Source: a virus. From it: a stretch of DNA of 52,966 nucleotides. The notes under the pieces are model-generated. The model made no database searches. It was not told the origin of the DNA and saw only the letters and a program-made list of their open reading frames with translations. Every line of letters starts with the position of its first letter. The first letter of the stretch is position 1. Shown piece after piece: positions 25,188-34,120 of this stretch. Position numbers and translations under genes: made by a program. Location: the IMG/VR virus record IMGVR_UViG_3300025012_001675, positions 1-52,966 of that record; one strand, written 5' to 3'.

Positions 25188-26241
25188 GGTTATGAAGATT
25201 TATAAGGAATTATTCAATCGAATCGCATCGCTAGAAAACATCGTTGCGGCGTGGGAGGAATTTCGAAGCGATAAAGGCAAAAAGGCCGATGTTCAGGCTT
25301 TTGAGTTTTCGCTTGAGCAAAATCTCTTTTCCCTACATCGCGATTTGATTGCCAAACGCTACTCACACGGGCCGTATAAGGGTTTCTATATCCGCGATCC
25401 GAAAGTGCGCCACATTCACAAGGCCACGGTGCGCGACAGGGTTTTGCACCATGCGGTTTTCCGAATTCTGAATCCCATTTTTGAGAAGACCTTTATCGCC
25501 AATTCGTTTTCGTGTCGCATCGGCAAAGGAACACACAAAGGCGTGCTGGCCGCCGAGAGCATGATCCGAAGAGAGAGCCGAAACTACACAAGACCTTGCT
25601 TCGCACTCAAGTGCGATGTGCGGAAGTTTTTTGATTCGATTGATCACGAAATTCTGTTGGCAATTCTCAAGAAGCGAATAGTCGATCCGGACACCATGTG
25701 GCTTATGGAGCAGATTGTTCGAAGTTTTTCGGCCGGACAGACGACACTTTTTGAGCGTCATGGTGTGCCGATCGGCAACCTCACTTCGCAATTGTTCGCC
25801 AACGTCTACATGAACGAATTCGACCAATTCGTTAAGCACGATTTGAAGGTCAAACATTACGCGCGCTACACCGACGACTTTGTGATAATTTCCACCGACG
25901 AAAAATATCTGGAAGGGCTTCTTGACCCGTTCCGGAAAGTTATCGGGGACAAATTGAAGCTCTCTTTGCATCCCAAGAAGTGCGCCATCCTTGATGCAGG
26001 TCAAGGCGTGGACTTTTTGGGATACGTGATTCTGCCGCACTATCGCCTACTTCGAAGCAAAACGAAACACCGGATATTTCGCAAGCTCAAAGACCGAGTG
26101 GCGCAGTTTCGCCGGGGCGAGATCGACGAGCATTCTTTGTCCCAATCGCTTCAGTCGTACTTGGGTGCGCTGTCTCATGCTCACACTTATCAACTGAGTC
26201 AAGACCTTAGAAACCAGTGCTGGTATTGGATTCACGAGTAA
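25186..26241 (+). CDS. DGR reverse transcriptase
   Basis: 351 residues from ATG 25186 (or 25192). Catalytic residues: D144 in LKCDVRKFFD, and YTDD at 228-231. IGNLTSQ at 196-202 is the DGR-type replacement of the usual motif 4 QG, and GFYIRDPKVRHIHKATVRDR is the conserved N-terminal palm/finger region. The C-terminal thumb (SLSQSLQSYLGALSHAHTYQL) is complete. It copies the template RNA with errors at adenines and delivers cDNA to the variable repeat. On the plus strand, head-to-head with Avd. Confidence 0.95.
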   Translation: MVMKIYKELFNRIASLENIVAAWEEFRSDKGKKADVQAFEFSLEQNLFSLHRDLIAKRYSHGPYKGFYIRDPKVRHIHKATVRDRVLHHAVFRILNPIFEKTFIANSFSCRIGKGTHKGVLAAESMIRRESRNYTRPCFALKCDVRKFFDSIDHEILLAILKKRIVDPDTMWLMEQIVRSFSAGQTTLFERHGVPIGNLTSQLFANVYMNEFDQFVKHDLKVKHYARYTDDFVIISTDEKYLEGLLDPFRKVIGDKLKLSLHPKKCAILDAGQGVDFLGYVILPHYRLLRSKTKHRIFRKLKDRVAQFRRGEIDEHSLSQSLQSYLGALSHAHTYQLSQDLRNQCWYWIHE

Positions 26242-26254
26242 AAATAAAATCCCC

Positions 26255-26344
26255 GCAAAACCATCTTCTGCGCGAAAGCACAGAAAAATCCTTGCGAGGA
26301 CAGCTTGGATGGTTTTGCGACCATGCCCGGTAACGGGTTTAGGC
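26255..26344 (-). ncRNA. Candidate structured RNA/terminator between RT and methylase
   Basis: An 11-base stem GCAAAACCATC/GATGGTTTTGC (26255-26265 with 26308-26318) encloses further pairs, and on the minus strand it ends in GGGGATTTTATTTTT. Upstream of it lies motif copy B. It could end the methylase operon transcript or be a small RNA. It converges with the RT gene. Confidence 0.4.
26304..26344 (-). repeat. Structured motif copy B
   Basis: Minus strand: GCCTAAACC, short CCGT/ACGG-like stem, GGCATGG, TCGCAAA, then ACCATCCAAG. Same element order as 23069-23120. Confidence 0.5.
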
Positions 26345-26421
26345 CTTTATTCAGTTGTTGAGCTAGTTTAGCAGGTCTATTAAGTTATGAACAGTTTTAC
26401 TTAACAAATTAAATGGTCGCA

Positions 26422-27447
26422 TTATTTCCCTGCAGCCACCAGGTGATTCATGATATTTGAAGATTGAATATAGCTGAATTTTGGCGGCAGAGCGTTTCCT
26501 ATTAAAAGAGAAATCGAGGTTTTGGAAATGTCAGTCGGAAACTTGTATGTTTTAGGAAATGTTTGCAGAAGTGCGGCTTCGCGAGCGGTGATGGCGCGAT
26601 CTTCCTGCGGATGCAAGAACCTGCCTTTTGAAGGGTTGAGGCAACCGCCGGTTATGGTGGATGAATAATCATCCCAACGCAACCGACCGTATACATCGTT
26701 AAATCCCACGCCATCTCCCTTGTGGCACTTCAGCTCAAATCTTTTCGGCAAATCGGTGCGGCTCCCGCCGTTTTTTGGCGTCGCCTTTATGCGCTTCATT
26801 ATCTTGGGTGTATGAGACGCCACTATTTTATGCACGGGGTCTGCAGTCTTTGAAACAGATTCTATGTGTCCAATCATGTCCCGTACTGTGACCTTTTCTC
26901 CCGTAGCCGGTGCGATGTCTATATCGCCCAACAATGATCCCACAACTACCAAGCGTTTGCGGCGTTGAGGAATGCCATACTGTTGAATGCTGACCGGTTT
27001 AAATTTTGGATTATACCCCAATTTTTGCAATTCCCGAACCACATATTTGAATAAATTGTAGTTAACCAGTCCGGGAACATTTTCCATCATGATCGTTAAA
27101 GGCTTCAAAGCTTTTACAAAACGCAGGTACTCCAGAACAAGGTTGTTTCTGTTGTCGCGTTTGCTGCGTTTCTTGTTCAGCCTACGCATTGAAGAAAACC
27201 CTTGACAGGGCGGACAACCGGCCAAGAGATGCAAAGGACTGCCGTTGAGAATTTTCTTTATATCGGCGGTGTTCACATTGCGTATATCACCCTCGAACAC
27301 TTTCGTGTCGGGGTGATTCAGACGATAAGTGGCGACCGAATCCGCGTCATTATCAAAAGCGGCGGACACATCGAATCCTGCATTCCTGAGTCCTTCGGAA
27401 AGTCCGCCGCATCCGGAAAATAAATCTATTGCAAAATATTTTTTCAT
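26422..27447 (-). CDS. C5-cytosine DNA methyltransferase (Dcm-like), last gene of operon
   Basis: 341 residues with the family motifs in order: DLFSGCGGLSEG (motif I, residues 8-19), GCPPCQGFS (motif IV, catalytic C81), ENVPG (motif VI), and QYGIPQRRKRLVVVG (motif VIII). It transfers a methyl group to C5 of cytosine in a short target. Four-base ATGA overlap with the upstream receiver-like gene. As a second C5 enzyme in the same operon, it may methylate the other strand of an asymmetric site or protect against a different enzyme. Confidence 0.9.
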   Translation of the reverse strand: MKKYFAIDLFSGCGGLSEGLRNAGFDVSAAFDNDADSVATYRLNHPDTKVFEGDIRNVNTADIKKILNGSPLHLLAGCPPCQGFSSMRRLNKKRSKRDNRNNLVLEYLRFVKALKPLTIMMENVPGLVNYNLFKYVVRELQKLGYNPKFKPVSIQQYGIPQRRKRLVVVGSLLGDIDIAPATGEKVTVRDMIGHIESVSKTADPVHKIVASHTPKIMKRIKATPKNGGSRTDLPKRFELKCHKGDGVGFNDVYGRLRWDDYSSTITGGCLNPSKGRFLHPQEDRAITAREAALLQTFPKTYKFPTDISKTSISLLIGNALPPKFSYIQSSNIMNHLVAAGK

Positions 27448-28895
27448 ACGATTGTTTGTGTTGACGACGTTGGCTCTTGCGCAGTTGCAACCGGGCCGAC
27501 TGCGGCAAAGTCGTCAAGAATTTTTTTCAAAATCTCCGTCATGTGCTCCGGATAATCCGGAACACCGTTGCCGCCCATGACATTTAAAATATGCTGTATG
27601 ACGGGAGTCAAAAAGGGTTCCGATATGGTGCACACCCTTTCGGCGTTTGGCCAATACGAATATTTCATCGGATCTTCTTTTTTCTGTCTGTCGGTAAATA
27701 CGTTCCAATCTGAAGGCAGGGTGACTCGCGTTGAAATAAAATCCTTGGGAATGGCTATAAAATTTTTAGTTTCGCCATTAATCGGGACAAAGGGAAGCAC
27801 GAAAGGCCCCTCCGATAATTCGCCGATCCTTCCCAGCAAACTCGAAACCTTCCCAGAAATTTTTTCCGGCCTTACACAGAGAGTCAACCAATCTTTGAGG
27901 TCGGAGTTGGTCTGACATAATTCATGCAACGCCACAGTGTTTATTATACCAAGATTTTTCTTCCAAAAATAGCCCAGGTCGCAATCTGCCGATAAAACGA
28001 GATGGAATTTATCGTCGACTTTTACTACATCGCCGCGTCTGACCAAATCATCGCCGGTTTCCCGATAAAAATACAATCGGCAGGACCAAACCTTAGCCGC
28101 GACACTCTCGTCCTGCGCGGGTGATCCCGTGGCGGGTTCGGGTATTTGATCCACCAAATCGTAAATATCTTTTCCGGCAATGGCCGTACGAAATCTTTCG
28201 GCAAGAAAATCAATAAAGTCTTTTTTTCCTCCGTCGCCGACAACCACGTGATTCTTTATGTCATTCAAAGAAGCCCTTCCCATGTCTGAAAGAATTTTAT
28301 CCATCGTTTGCACGGCTTTTTTTCTGAGAACGCTCGCAAATCTGAATGAAAAATTGTTGTTGTACATCTCCTCTGCTTTTTGCAGGAGAACATTGGTTTG
28401 ATCGACCCCCGCGACTGTTTTATCAAGATACGCCAAACGCTCTTTGTACTCTTGAAATTCAGGCTTGGCGAGAATCACATCGATCTCGGTTTTTTTGTCC
28501 GCTTTTGAAAATATAAAAACAAGCGAAAACGTGCGATCCAAAATTTCCTTCAGAATGCTTTCTGAGTCAGTTCCCGATCCGGCCGCCGCTCCGGGGTATT
28601 CCCAATCAAAAACCACCAGATCGGAACGAAAAAAACCATTGTCGATGGAATTGATGTAAAAAGAAGGGTTTGTAAAACCGTACACCTCCCATTTCGGACT
28701 GATGCCATCGGCGTCTTTTTGATCCAACAACGTCTGAGTCAGATTCTTTATAACTTCATCTGTCCACGTTTCTTGGGACAGCAAAAGCTGTAGGTTGGAT
28801 GCATTCAAAAGATCGGAATCCTTTATCCCTAAAGATTGGGCTTGTGATCCAGCTGCCGGAATATCATTATCGATGATACAAACGGAGTATCGCAT
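27444..28895 (-). CDS. Receiver-like protein partner of the GHKL ATPase
   Basis: About 483 residues from MRYSVCIIDNDIP (start 28895 follows the ATPase stop by 4 bases). The N-terminal part looks like a divergent receiver domain: IIDND (acidic pocket), DLVVFDWEYPG (phospho-acceptor position) and VFIFSKAD (the usual T/S-K). The remainder (residues about 200-480) has no named family: helices, then KFHLVLSADCDLGYF and a hydrophobic YSYWPN stretch. No DNA-binding output domain is seen. By place it may receive phosphate from the preceding kinase-like protein. Function not known. Confidence 0.55.
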   Translation of the reverse strand: MRYSVCIIDNDIPAAGSQAQSLGIKDSDLLNASNLQLLLSQETWTDEVIKNLTQTLLDQKDADGISPKWEVYGFTNPSFYINSIDNGFFRSDLVVFDWEYPGAAAGSGTDSESILKEILDRTFSLVFIFSKADKKTEIDVILAKPEFQEYKERLAYLDKTVAGVDQTNVLLQKAEEMYNNNFSFRFASVLRKKAVQTMDKILSDMGRASLNDIKNHVVVGDGGKKDFIDFLAERFRTAIAGKDIYDLVDQIPEPATGSPAQDESVAAKVWSCRLYFYRETGDDLVRRGDVVKVDDKFHLVLSADCDLGYFWKKNLGIINTVALHELCQTNSDLKDWLTLCVRPEKISGKVSSLLGRIGELSEGPFVLPFVPINGETKNFIAIPKDFISTRVTLPSDWNVFTDRQKKEDPMKYSYWPNAERVCTISEPFLTPVIQHILNVMGGNGVPDYPEHMTEILKKILDDFAAVGPVATAQEPTSSTQTIV

Positions 28896-28899
28896 ATAT

Positions 28900-31620
28900 T
28901 TATTTCTTTTCGCCAATAGGTCGTTCGGACGCGACCTTGCCGAAGTCAAGCGTAAACTGAGCACCGCCAAAACCTGATACCTTCTCACGATCCGTGGTGA
29001 GATAAATATCACCCTTCATGCTCTGCATGTAGTGTCTGCAAATATAAAGACCGAGACCGCTCGGCGGAATTCTGAGACTGTAACCAGGTTGAAATAAATA
29101 AGGCATTATCACTTCATCAATACCTGGCCCCGAATCGGCGACGGTCACGGTTCTGTGTTTCGAGTCGATGTGAATGTTGATTTTACGATTTTTCTTCGAA
29201 GCCATTCCCAGCCAATATGAACTGTTATCGAAAAGATTTGAAAATATTTGGATCAGAGCTCCGTATCTGCCGTACACCGGAAAGCTTTCTTTGGCATTCA
29301 CTTCGACTTCAATGCCTATCTTTTCGAGACGCGAACGGAACACGTCGACCACATATCCGATCGGCTTTGTTATTTCAAATTCAGCCTGAGTTTCGTTTTT
29401 TATCGCGCGGAGCGGACTCAGTCTCTTTAGTTCCGATTGTAGAGAAGCCGAAGCTTCTTTAAGATTTTTCAATTTATCCACGTCCGGTTTTTCGGACTTC
29501 AGCATATGCGAAACACCCGCGTAAAAATTGGCGGCTATTTTGGCAATTTCATGCACGGAAACGGCGACTGCCATGCCGTATCCGGCCTGCTCGGTCAACA
29601 AATCCTGTGCTTCTTGAATCAAGTCGATGCTTTTCTGCAAATTTTTTAAAGAGTTTGAGAGATTGACCAACTTCTCTCCGCGTTCGCTTTTCTTACCCAT
29701 CGGGTCAAGAATTTTATACGGGTCTTCTTCGAAAGGATATTTTTCTTTTATTTGCCCAACCAGAGCCGACCCTTGTTTTGCATAGTCTTTTAAGACCTTG
29801 GGGTCTCGAATCACGTCTCCCACAAGGTCATTATACTCATCGCGCTTGCCGATAAATTTAGTTTCAATTACGGTGGCGACAACGGCATGCACAAGTTGGG
29901 TCAGGTCTTTGAAGGCCTTGTTCTCTATCAATCCCTCTCTGTTTGTTTTGTCTATCAAGTCGATATTTTTTGCCTGATCGACCTCAAGATTTCCGAGGAT
30001 GTTGTAATAAGAAATTCTGAACCCTTGTTTGATGTGTCGTTTGCTTAAATCCAGCCAATCGGTTTCAGCACCCCATTCCGCCGGAAAAATATTGATGCCA
30101 TCCCGAAATATGGAAATGCCTCCGAATTTTGTGAGGTAGTCTATAAACTCTTTGCCTTCCGGACCGGTGCTGCTGATCCACGGGTCTTTGCGATACCAGA
30201 CATCGACGTGCATATAAAAAGGTCCGCATTCCGGCTTTCGCAGGCCGTTTCCATCGGGCAATGACCAGTGATCGAGTTTGGCTTTGCGCAAATCAAAATT
30301 TTCCTCTTCGATTTTTTCTTCGGACATCGGCACTGTTTTGGGAGGTTGAAATTTCAGCGAATATTCCATGACGCCGTTTTCATCCACAAGACCGTCGAAA
30401 GAAAAAGTCGAAGTAAAAGCGTCCGCCGGGTTATCGGTCGATAACATGCCAACTTGAGGACATTCCAGATAAGCATTGAAGCCCTGTCCGGCTTTTGCGC
30501 TTTTCGGCGATGGATTGGGAGAATTGAGACTGATAATCGAGCGATGCAATTCTTCCACGGTTTCCCGGTCCCAAGAAAATCCGTTGCGACTGCCATAAAT
30601 CACCAGTCTGGTGCCGGACCCCTTTTTGCCATAATCTCGCGATGGGCTTTGACGTGTCAGGCTGACGCCGACCGTCTCCAAATCTTTTGATCCTTCTTCT
30701 CCCGCTTCGAATTTATCCCAATCCACCTCAAGGAGATACTCGTAGTTCAGATCGCTGACTTTTGTTTTAAGCAACAGTTGGCGTCCGAGCCGATGAGATG
30801 CGAATCTTCCGACACCTTTTTCTCCCAACGGAATACGACCGCCGCGTTCCTTTTTTATTTCCGAAATCAGCTTATCGTACGAACCCAGTTTGCCGGCGGC
30901 TGCGGCCTTTTCTCTTTCCTGTCTTATATTTTCTTTAACCGCAGTTTTGATTGTGGAAGCCGGACGAAGCCAACCGTTTTCAATCACTTCACGCGTCATC
31001 CCTGAGCCATCATCTTCGATTATTATTACGGGTCCGGGCAATTCCGGAAAAAGATTGTCGGACTTGTCCACTTCTGACAAAGATGGAATGTTCTCAATTC
31101 GCACACGGCAATACGATGCGCCTGCGTCATAGGCATTTTTTATAAGTTCCAGGATGCCAACCTTTTCGGATGCGATAAGCTGCTCTCCCAGGACTTTGAT
31201 CAAGTGCGCATCCGCTCTGAAATTGAGTCTGATTTTTCCGTCAAGACATATCTCGTCGAGAAGCAGAGATGGAATTTTTCGTACTGCGTTTTGAGGATTA
31301 TAATGGGGGGATTCCGCCTCCCGTATTTTGCCTGCGCCGTCCTTGAACGAAACTGGTTCGACAAACGGTTTGTAGTCGATAACCTCGACAAAATAATGGC
31401 CACCATCTTTTTTGTCTTTTGTGGGTTGAGCCTTTATTTTTCCGTAACCGAAATAAACACCTTCGCCGCCGCTTTTGATCGGATCGTAATAAATGAATTC
31501 AATTGGTTCGTTTTTAAACTGGCCGATGTATTTATCTGGAAAATGATAAAACCGCCCGACAAAGTCGTTGTATTCGCTGTTTTCTCTGGATTGTGTAAGC
31601 ACCAGGCAGTTTCTTGACAT
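28900..31620 (-). CDS. Dual GHKL ATPase with MutL/Hsp90-like and histidine-kinase-like halves
   Basis: 906 residues. Residues 1-95 (YHFPDKY, EFIYYDP, GVYFGYGKI) look like a PUA/EVE-type module found in modification-dependent nucleases. A first GHKL domain follows: ELIKNAYDAG (N box, 158-167), EDDGSGM (G1), GEKGVGRFA (G2). About residues 680-900 hold a kinase-like half: VHEIAK (possible phospho-His), IFSNLFDNSSYWL (N), VADSGPGI (G1), GLGLYI (G2). So one protein joins a DNA-machine ATPase and a signalling kinase. It overlaps none of its neighbours; 4-5 base gaps suggest one mRNA with Vsr and the receiver-like gene. Confidence 0.7.
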   Translation of the reverse strand: MSRNCLVLTQSRENSEYNDFVGRFYHFPDKYIGQFKNEPIEFIYYDPIKSGGEGVYFGYGKIKAQPTKDKKDGGHYFVEVIDYKPFVEPVSFKDGAGKIREAESPHYNPQNAVRKIPSLLLDEICLDGKIRLNFRADAHLIKVLGEQLIASEKVGILELIKNAYDAGASYCRVRIENIPSLSEVDKSDNLFPELPGPVIIIEDDGSGMTREVIENGWLRPASTIKTAVKENIRQEREKAAAAGKLGSYDKLISEIKKERGGRIPLGEKGVGRFASHRLGRQLLLKTKVSDLNYEYLLEVDWDKFEAGEEGSKDLETVGVSLTRQSPSRDYGKKGSGTRLVIYGSRNGFSWDRETVEELHRSIISLNSPNPSPKSAKAGQGFNAYLECPQVGMLSTDNPADAFTSTFSFDGLVDENGVMEYSLKFQPPKTVPMSEEKIEEENFDLRKAKLDHWSLPDGNGLRKPECGPFYMHVDVWYRKDPWISSTGPEGKEFIDYLTKFGGISIFRDGINIFPAEWGAETDWLDLSKRHIKQGFRISYYNILGNLEVDQAKNIDLIDKTNREGLIENKAFKDLTQLVHAVVATVIETKFIGKRDEYNDLVGDVIRDPKVLKDYAKQGSALVGQIKEKYPFEEDPYKILDPMGKKSERGEKLVNLSNSLKNLQKSIDLIQEAQDLLTEQAGYGMAVAVSVHEIAKIAANFYAGVSHMLKSEKPDVDKLKNLKEASASLQSELKRLSPLRAIKNETQAEFEITKPIGYVVDVFRSRLEKIGIEVEVNAKESFPVYGRYGALIQIFSNLFDNSSYWLGMASKKNRKINIHIDSKHRTVTVADSGPGIDEVIMPYLFQPGYSLRIPPSGLGLYICRHYMQSMKGDIYLTTDREKVSGFGGAQFTLDFGKVASERPIGEKK

Positions 31621-31625
31621 AATTT

Positions 31626-32054
31626 TTACTTGTTAAGCAAAGCCATTATTTTGTTTATCGGCTCATCGCCTTTGTTTTTTAAAGCATGCTCCCAAAACCT
31701 TATCGCCTTCCAACCCATTTTTTTATATTCAAGATTCGTTTTTTTGTCCCTCTCTTTGTTGGCCAATATTTTTTTCATCCAGAACTTCTTGTTTGATGTC
31801 GGCATGGTTCCATGCCATCGACATCCGTGCCAAAAGCACGAATCAACAAATACAACCACTTTTTTATCGACAAAGGCTATGTCGGGCTTGCCGGGTAAAT
31901 AGGACACGTGTTTTTTGTAACGAAGCTTCGCTTTGCCGAGGTCGCGCATCAAAGACTTTTCTATTTTTGAATCCTTGCTTTTGATGCGAGACATTATTTC
32001 GCTTCGTTTTTGTTTGGTTACCGTATCCATACTTTTTACATTTGAATTTGCCAA
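31626..32054 (-). CDS. vsr: Vsr (very short patch repair) endonuclease
   Basis: 142 residues (or 134 from the internal ATG at 32030). It has KRSEIMSRIKSKDSKIEK, the catalytic KPDIAFVDKKVVVFVD (D and xDxK part of the Vsr fold) and FWHGCRWHG with the conserved histidines. Vsr nicks T:G mismatches that arise from deamination of 5-methylcytosine, so it protects the sites of the two C5 methylases in this operon. Also known: Vsr-like proteins may act as restriction enzymes, which cannot be excluded. It overlaps the end of the endonuclease gene by about 19 bases. Confidence 0.9.
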   Translation of the reverse strand: MANSNVKSMDTVTKQKRSEIMSRIKSKDSKIEKSLMRDLGKAKLRYKKHVSYLPGKPDIAFVDKKVVVFVDSCFWHGCRWHGTMPTSNKKFWMKKILANKERDKKTNLEYKKMGWKAIRFWEHALKNKGDEPINKIMALLNK

Positions 32055-33103
32055 TCGGAAGGCAAGACGATCTTGTCGTAACCCCTGCTCTCCACGAACG
32101 GTTTAATGCCCTTGCTTGAGGGAAATTCGCAATCAAATTCTCTTTGAACGTCCTTCAACAAATTTTTTCCGAGATTGTCTCGATATTTTTTGCTCAAGCA
32201 AAGTTTGTACCAGTCGTCCAAATCGTTGATTGTAATGATTCCCTGTATCTTGTCGCCCCAGCCAACCTGCAACAAGAGAGACTCGATTGATTCTCTTTCA
32301 GTGTCAAGACACACGATAACGATGCGATCGGCCGTCACGCTGTCGACTATGTCTTCCATGAGCTCCGGGGTCAAGGTGAGGTGTTTGACCTGTATTGCCG
32401 GTCCAAAATTCGCCCAGATATCCAAGCCTCGATCGGCCGCGTTGGTCACACCGACGCGATACAATGCGGCCGGCAAGATAAGCCTTGTTTGTTTCGAGTC
32501 GATGCCAAGAACCATCTTGATGAATCTCTCAAAGTCTTTGAGGATTTCCGCGTCCTTGTTCCCGATTTCCAATGTGACCTCGGCTTTTAGAGCTCGAACG
32601 ATGGTTGCGAAAAGAGCGTAGACCAAAATCTCGTACATTTTGTCGATGCTTCTCCTGAGACCCGGGGTTGTTTGAAAAAACGAAACTAGTTCTTTCAAAG
32701 AAAAGGCGTCGGATGTGGAAGACTTGATGTAAGTGTCGATCTCTCGAACGGACGACAAACGCGCTTCCAATGCTTTGTAGATATACGCTTCCACAAATCC
32801 CTTGCCCTTGCTGTTGATTTTTCCCAGTTCCACAAGCAATGTCGGCGGCATGGCGTTGGCTTCAAAAATGTTGTCTTGGAATTTTTGGCTTGAAGTGCTG
32901 TGTCGTCCGACCAAAAGATTGGACACCTCATCCCTCCATCTTTTCGATATGTTGCGATACGATTGGAGTTCGCTCAGATCCAAGTCTTTATCGATTCTGT
33001 GATGATAAAGAATTTCCGCGATCTGAATCGGTTTGTACAGGTGGACGCGGGACTTGCGTATCACCGTATCGAGAGCTTGTTTTGGCAGGTTATTTGTTGG
33101 CAT
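32036..33103 (-). CDS. Type II restriction endonuclease (HaeII-like)
   Basis: 355 residues. Around 225-242, RGLDIWANFGPAIQVKHL gives D228...Q238-x-K240, the (D...QxK) variant of the PD-(D/E)XK active site that I associate with the HaeII family. The first 220 residues are helical. It overlaps the upstream C5-methylase gene by 14 bases, as expected for a matched pair. The family assignment is from memory of this pattern. If HaeII-like, the target would be of the RGCGCY type, but that is inference. Confidence 0.65.
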   Translation of the reverse strand: MPTNNLPKQALDTVIRKSRVHLYKPIQIAEILYHHRIDKDLDLSELQSYRNISKRWRDEVSNLLVGRHSTSSQKFQDNIFEANAMPPTLLVELGKINSKGKGFVEAYIYKALEARLSSVREIDTYIKSSTSDAFSLKELVSFFQTTPGLRRSIDKMYEILVYALFATIVRALKAEVTLEIGNKDAEILKDFERFIKMVLGIDSKQTRLILPAALYRVGVTNAADRGLDIWANFGPAIQVKHLTLTPELMEDIVDSVTADRIVIVCLDTERESIESLLLQVGWGDKIQGIITINDLDDWYKLCLSKKYRDNLGKNLLKDVQREFDCEFPSSKGIKPFVESRGYDKIVLPSDWQIQM

Positions 33104-34106
33104 AAATTTTTTGTACTTTTTCTTTATTGAATAAATCGACTTGGGACGGTCCGCTTCGAGGATTCTGACTCATCGCTTTGACCATCGCTTGCGCCACGGC
33201 TTGGATTTGCGGAACCACCACGCTATTCCCGGCTTGTTTTCTGGCTTGATTATCACGCACTACAATTTTATATGTGTCCGGAAATCCTTGCAGGCGAAAC
33301 ATTTCCCGGGGGGTAAGTCGCCGCTCCCCGTTAACCGTCAAATAATTATAGGAACCATTGGCTCTTAGGGCGCAAGAGTGGGGGTGAATTCCAAGATTGC
33401 TTCCCTTGTTTTCGTGCAAGACCGCAGGCCGATAAGTCAAAGTTTTGTTTTGCTCTTTAAGTCTCCGTTGTATTTTGTCTCGCATGTGCTGACTGAGAAA
33501 ATGTTTCCGATCTATCCGGTCATCCGACTCCAAAACATCAGCCAAGGTTTTTGCTTCGGTTCCCTTGATCGGGAACTCAAAAGGATAGTTCTCCTTGAAC
33601 CCAACGATCATTATTCGTTCTCTCTTTTGCGGCACTCCGAAATCAAGACCGTTAAGAACTTTATAATGCACATAGTACCCTAAGCCTTCTAAAATATCTA
33701 AAATGACTTTGAATGTTCTTCCACCATCATGGGATGTGAGCTGTTTTACGTTTTCGAGCAGGAACGCTTTTGGTTGTTTCGCTTTGAGTATCCGCTCGAC
33801 GTCGAAAAATAGAGTGCCGCGCGTGTCTCCAAATCCTTTGCCGTGGCCAATAATACTGAAAGCCTGACACGGAAAACCGCCCGTCAAAATATCATGATCT
33901 GGAATTTCATCGGTATGAATTTTTGTTATATCGCCTTGTGGCTTTTCACCGAAGTTCGCCTCGTAGCTTACCTGACAAGGCTCATCGAATTCAGAGGTAA
34001 AAACGCATTTGCCGCCGTTGCGTTCAAATGCAATTCTAATGCCACCGATTCCGGCGAATAAATCGATGAAAGTGAATTTTTTTACCTTTTGAATCTTTTT
34101 AGCCAT
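33090..34106 (-). CDS. C5-cytosine DNA methyltransferase paired with the restriction enzyme
   Basis: 338 residues: DLFAGIGGIR (motif I), GGFPCQAFS (motif IV, catalytic C80), ENVKQL (motif VI), FGVPQKRERIMIVG (motif VIII), QAGNSVVVP (motif X). It marks the host target so that the adjacent endonuclease does not cut it. Starts 15 bases after the Fic stop; an AAAACCATCCAAG motif lies just before its ATG. Confidence 0.9.
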   Translation of the reverse strand: MAKKIQKVKKFTFIDLFAGIGGIRIAFERNGGKCVFTSEFDEPCQVSYEANFGEKPQGDITKIHTDEIPDHDILTGGFPCQAFSIIGHGKGFGDTRGTLFFDVERILKAKQPKAFLLENVKQLTSHDGGRTFKVILDILEGLGYYVHYKVLNGLDFGVPQKRERIMIVGFKENYPFEFPIKGTEAKTLADVLESDDRIDRKHFLSQHMRDKIQRRLKEQNKTLTYRPAVLHENKGSNLGIHPHSCALRANGSYNYLTVNGERRLTPREMFRLQGFPDTYKIVVRDNQARKQAGNSVVVPQIQAVAQAMVKAMSQNPRSGPSQVDLFNKEKVQKIYANK

Positions 34107-34109
34107 GTT

Positions 34110-34118
34110 CTTGGATGG
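34110..34118 (-). repeat. Short motif copy D (CCATCCAAG)
   Basis: AAAACCATCCAAG on the minus strand, 4 bases before the methylase ATG at 34106. It is the core shared by copies A, B and C. Confidence 0.4.
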
Positions 34119-34120
34119 TT

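Noticed and set aside
26255-26318. tRNA or tmRNA-like fold
   Set aside because: The stems do not fit tRNA arms (no T-loop GGTTCRA, no CCA-end geometry); it looks like a terminator plus a repeated motif.
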